Of a stretch of 64,000 bases of DNA, positions 61,467 to 64,000 are shown piece by piece. Origin of the DNA: an uncultured Bacilli bacterium (lineage in GTDB: Bacteria > Bacillota_I > Bacilli_A > RF39 > UBA660); assembly GCA_934098565.1 (NCBI GenBank), contig CAKOON010000004.1, positions 92,861 to 156,860 of the forward strand, in the 5' to 3' direction. Made by a program: the position numbers and the translations under genes. The notes beneath the pieces were generated by a model. It was not told the DNA's origin and ran no database searches. It saw only the letters and a program-made list of their open reading frames with translations. How positions within the stretch are numbered: the stretch's first letter is position 1; every line of letters starts with the position of its first letter.

Positions 61467-63965
61467 ATGAATTTTTTTAAAAAATTAATAGATTCAGAAT
61501 ATAGAGAACTTTGTCGTTTTGAAAAAATCGCTGATGAAATTATGGCTTTAGACAGCGAATATAAAGCGTTAAGCGATGAAGAATTAAAAAATAAAACAGT
61601 AGAATTTAGGGAACAACTAGCAAATGGAGCTAAGTTGGACGATTTGATTGTTCCAGCATTTGCAACTGTTCGTGAGGCAGCATTCCGTGTTATTGGAGAA
61701 AAACCTTATTTCGTACAGATTGTCGGTGGACTTGCAATTCATTTTGGAAACATTGCTGAAATGAAAACCGGTGAAGGTAAAACTTTAACAGAGACTATGC
61801 CAACCTATTTGAATGCTTTAACAGGCAAAGGCGTTCATATTGTTACTGTAAATGAGTTTCTTGCAAAACGTGACTCGGAGTGGATGGGAAATATTTATCG
61901 TTTCTTAGGACTTACAGTTGGTTTGAATTTAAGAGAATTAACTCCTAAAGAGAAGCAGGAAGCTTATAATTGTGATGTTTTATACTCAACAAATAATGAA
62001 ATTGGTTTTGATTACTTAAGAGATAATATGGTTGTTAGAAAAGAAGATAGAGTTCAAAGACCACTTAATTTCTGTATTGTTGATGAAGTTGATTCAATTT
62101 TAATTGATGAGGCCAGAACACCTTTAATTATTTCTGGTGGTCGTTTTGACTCTAAAAATCTTTATATTGATAGTGACAGGGCTGTTAAAAAGTTAAATGA
62201 AGAAGATTATGATGTTGATGTTAAGACTAAAAATGTTTCTTTAACCGAGTCTGGTAGTAAAAAGATTGAAAAAATGTTCAATTTAAATAATCTTTATGAC
62301 ATTGATAATAGTGCGTTAGTACATCATATTAATCAGGCTTTAAAGGCTAATTATGGGTTTTGTAAAGATGTTGATTATGTTGTTAGTGATGATCAGGTAA
62401 TTATTGTTGACCAATTTACAGGCCGTTTAATGGTTGGTAGACAATATAGTGATGGATTACACCAAGCTATTGAAGCTAAAGAAGGCGTTACTATTAATGA
62501 AGAAACGAAGACAATGGCAACAATTACTTTCCAGAACTTATTTAGAATGTATAACAAACTTTCTGGTATGACTGGTACAGCGAAGACTGAAGAAGAAGAA
62601 TTCATTAATATTTATAATATGTATGTTATTCAAATTCCTACAAATAAACCAATTGCGAGAGTTGACTTACCAGATTTAGTTTATGCAACAGAGAAAGATA
62701 AGTATCATGCTATTGTGAATACGATTAAAGAAATTCATGCAACGGGACAACCTATCTTAGTTGGTACGATTAGTGTTTCTGCTAATGAGAAGTTAAGTGC
62801 GATGCTAAAAAAAGAAGGACTTCCTCATGAAGTTTTAAATGCCAAGAATAATGCTAGAGAAGCTGAAATCATTGCTAAAGCTGGTGAGAAAGGAGCTATT
62901 ACCATTGCTACAAACATGGCTGGTCGTGGTACCGATATTAAACTAGGTGAAGGCGTTTTAGAACTTGGTGGGTTATATGTAATTGGTACCGAAAGACATG
63001 AGTCTCGCCGTATTGATAATCAGTTAAGAGGACGTTCTGGTCGTCAAGGTGATGTTGGTACTTCTCAATTCTTTGTATCATTTGAAGATGATTTAATGCG
63101 TCGTTTTGGTTCTGGTATTGATAAGATTAAAGATGCTTTAATTGCACTAGGTATGACTGGGGACCAAGCTATTCGCTCAAAGAGATTTACCAAGACTATT
63201 GAATCAGCACAAAGAAAAGTTGAAGGTAATAACTTTGATATGCGTAAGAGTTTGCTTGATTATGATAATGTTATGAATCAACAAAGAGAGATTATTTATA
63301 AGAGAAGAAATGCTTTACTTGATAATGATGATGTAACACCAGAGATTGAAGAGACATTTACTAATAATTTAATTGACCTTGTTGATAGTCATATTGCTCC
63401 AGAAGGATATTTAACCGAACAAGATAAGACGGATATTTTAGAAGAAGTTAATAATCATTTATTAACTAAGACTAAGATAACAATGGATGATATCAAAAAT
63501 ATTAAAGATCACGAACTTGCTAATTATTTTGAAGGTAAGATTATGGATGATTATAATGATAAGCTAAAAGAAGTTCCGTTAGAAGTTATTTCTCAATTTG
63601 AAAGAATGATTAGTTTAAGAGTTATTGATGAAGCTTGGGTAGATCATATATCTACAATGGAACACTTAAGAGAAGGTATTGGACTTCGTGGTTATGGTCA
63701 ATCTAATCCATTACAAGCATATACGCAAGAAGGTTTTGATTTATTTGACCGCATGGAAGATGAAATTGATCGTAAGATATCAACATTCTTACTTAAAGCC
63801 CAAATTTCTAGAAGTGTAGAAGTTCAACCTAAGAAGCAAGAATTAATTGCTAATGATGGTAAAGACCACGCAAAGAGTAGCCCAAAGAAGACTAAAAAAG
63901 TAGGTCGCAATGATTTGTGTCCATGTGGAAGTGGCAAAAAGTACAAAAACTGTTGTGGTAAATAA
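61467..63965 (+). CDS. secA: preprotein translocase subunit SecA
   Basis: An 832-residue motor ATPase of the Sec system. Walker A MKTGEGKTLT, DEVDSILIDEARTP (Walker B) and the MAGRGTDI helicase motif are intact, and the C-terminal zinc module CPCGSGKKYKNCC binds SecB-type partners and lipids. It drives export of SpoIID, penicillin-binding and other secreted proteins in this window. About 35 bases remain to the window end, with nothing visible in them. Confidence 0.96.
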   Translation: MNFFKKLIDSEYRELCRFEKIADEIMALDSEYKALSDEELKNKTVEFREQLANGAKLDDLIVPAFATVREAAFRVIGEKPYFVQIVGGLAIHFGNIAEMKTGEGKTLTETMPTYLNALTGKGVHIVTVNEFLAKRDSEWMGNIYRFLGLTVGLNLRELTPKEKQEAYNCDVLYSTNNEIGFDYLRDNMVVRKEDRVQRPLNFCIVDEVDSILIDEARTPLIISGGRFDSKNLYIDSDRAVKKLNEEDYDVDVKTKNVSLTESGSKKIEKMFNLNNLYDIDNSALVHHINQALKANYGFCKDVDYVVSDDQVIIVDQFTGRLMVGRQYSDGLHQAIEAKEGVTINEETKTMATITFQNLFRMYNKLSGMTGTAKTEEEEFINIYNMYVIQIPTNKPIARVDLPDLVYATEKDKYHAIVNTIKEIHATGQPILVGTISVSANEKLSAMLKKEGLPHEVLNAKNNAREAEIIAKAGEKGAITIATNMAGRGTDIKLGEGVLELGGLYVIGTERHESRRIDNQLRGRSGRQGDVGTSQFFVSFEDDLMRRFGSGIDKIKDALIALGMTGDQAIRSKRFTKTIESAQRKVEGNNFDMRKSLLDYDNVMNQQREIIYKRRNALLDNDDVTPEIEETFTNNLIDLVDSHIAPEGYLTEQDKTDILEEVNNHLLTKTKITMDDIKNIKDHELANYFEGKIMDDYNDKLKEVPLEVISQFERMISLRVIDEAWVDHISTMEHLREGIGLRGYGQSNPLQAYTQEGFDLFDRMEDEIDRKISTFLLKAQISRSVEVQPKKQELIANDGKDHAKSSPKKTKKVGRNDLCPCGSGKKYKNCCGK

Positions 63966-64000
63966 CCTCGCAAACCCTTATAAAACAAGGAATTGTTAAA

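Overview
The window is the chromosomal origin region of an AT-rich, endospore-forming, Bacilli-like Firmicute. It is read with the standard code, because TGA is used as a stop. Four gene types point to Bacilli: an RNA polymerase delta subunit (rpoE), a Noc-type ParB protein with matching ATTTCCCGGGAAAT sites, a ComK-like regulator, and the conserved dnaA to spoVG gene order. Sporulation genes lie on both sides of the origin (spoIIR, spoIID, spoIIQ, bofA, a spoVT-like gene, yabG, spoVG, yabP, yabQ), so the cell is probably a spore former. Gene families and synteny fit an uncultured gut-type Bacilli lineage, but I cannot name a species.

Left arm (1 to about 25,350, mostly minus strand, read away from the origin): rpmH, rnpA, yidC, jag, mnmE, mnmG, rsmG and noc. 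Beyond a plus-strand class A penicillin-binding protein come ywiB, argS, rpoE, prfA, prmC, spoIIR and murA. Next is a small surface-polysaccharide group (SGNH-like, Alg14-like, Alg13-like, ATP-grasp), with rpmE, rpiB and ywzB beside it, then spoIID and spoIIQ. The far left has a ComEC-like hydrolase with a DUF3006 partner. spoIIR (10755-11243) has no ATG, GTG or TTG start and was recovered by reading the minus strand directly.

Origin (25,441-25,947): ten perfect DnaA boxes plus one-mismatch variants lie between rpmH and dnaA, with an AT-rich triplet tract at the rpmH side. Right arm (plus strand): dnaA, dnaN, comK-like, recF, gyrB, gyrA, a cluster of five perfect parS sites, SRP RNA, tadA, dnaX, ebfC, recR, bofA, holB, ricT, trmN6-like, pth, mfd. 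Four perfect Noc-type palindromes and one imperfect copy lie between dnaX and pth, three of them inside coding sequence. A two-gene redox operon (iron alcohol dehydrogenase fused to a FIST sensor domain, plus an aldehyde dehydrogenase) interrupts the usual order. Then follow spoVT-like, an unknown gene, a methionine T-box operon (HAD hydrolase, metG, tatD, 3D-domain protein), rsmA, a degenerate HD protein, yabG, veg, spoVG, yabP, yabQ, divIC, two degenerate ECF-type ATPases, truA, an unknown gene and secA.

The genes serve origin firing (DnaA, DnaN), segregation and nucleoid occlusion (parS, Noc, NBS), replication and repair (DnaX, HolB, RecF, RecR, Mfd), translation and tRNA modification, membrane insertion and secretion (YidC, SRP RNA, SecA), and the forespore to mother-cell programme. 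The points most worth checking are the Fe-ADH/FIST fusion, the shortened-N-terminus and long-linker Noc with palindromes embedded in genes, the spoIIR ATT start inside a terminator, the paired pseudo-ATPases at the ecfA locus, comK between dnaN and recF, and an unidentified structured RNA region at 7.1-7.5 kb. No CRISPR array, prophage, intact insertion sequence, rRNA or tRNA gene was seen. All calls come from reading the sequence; no database search was run.
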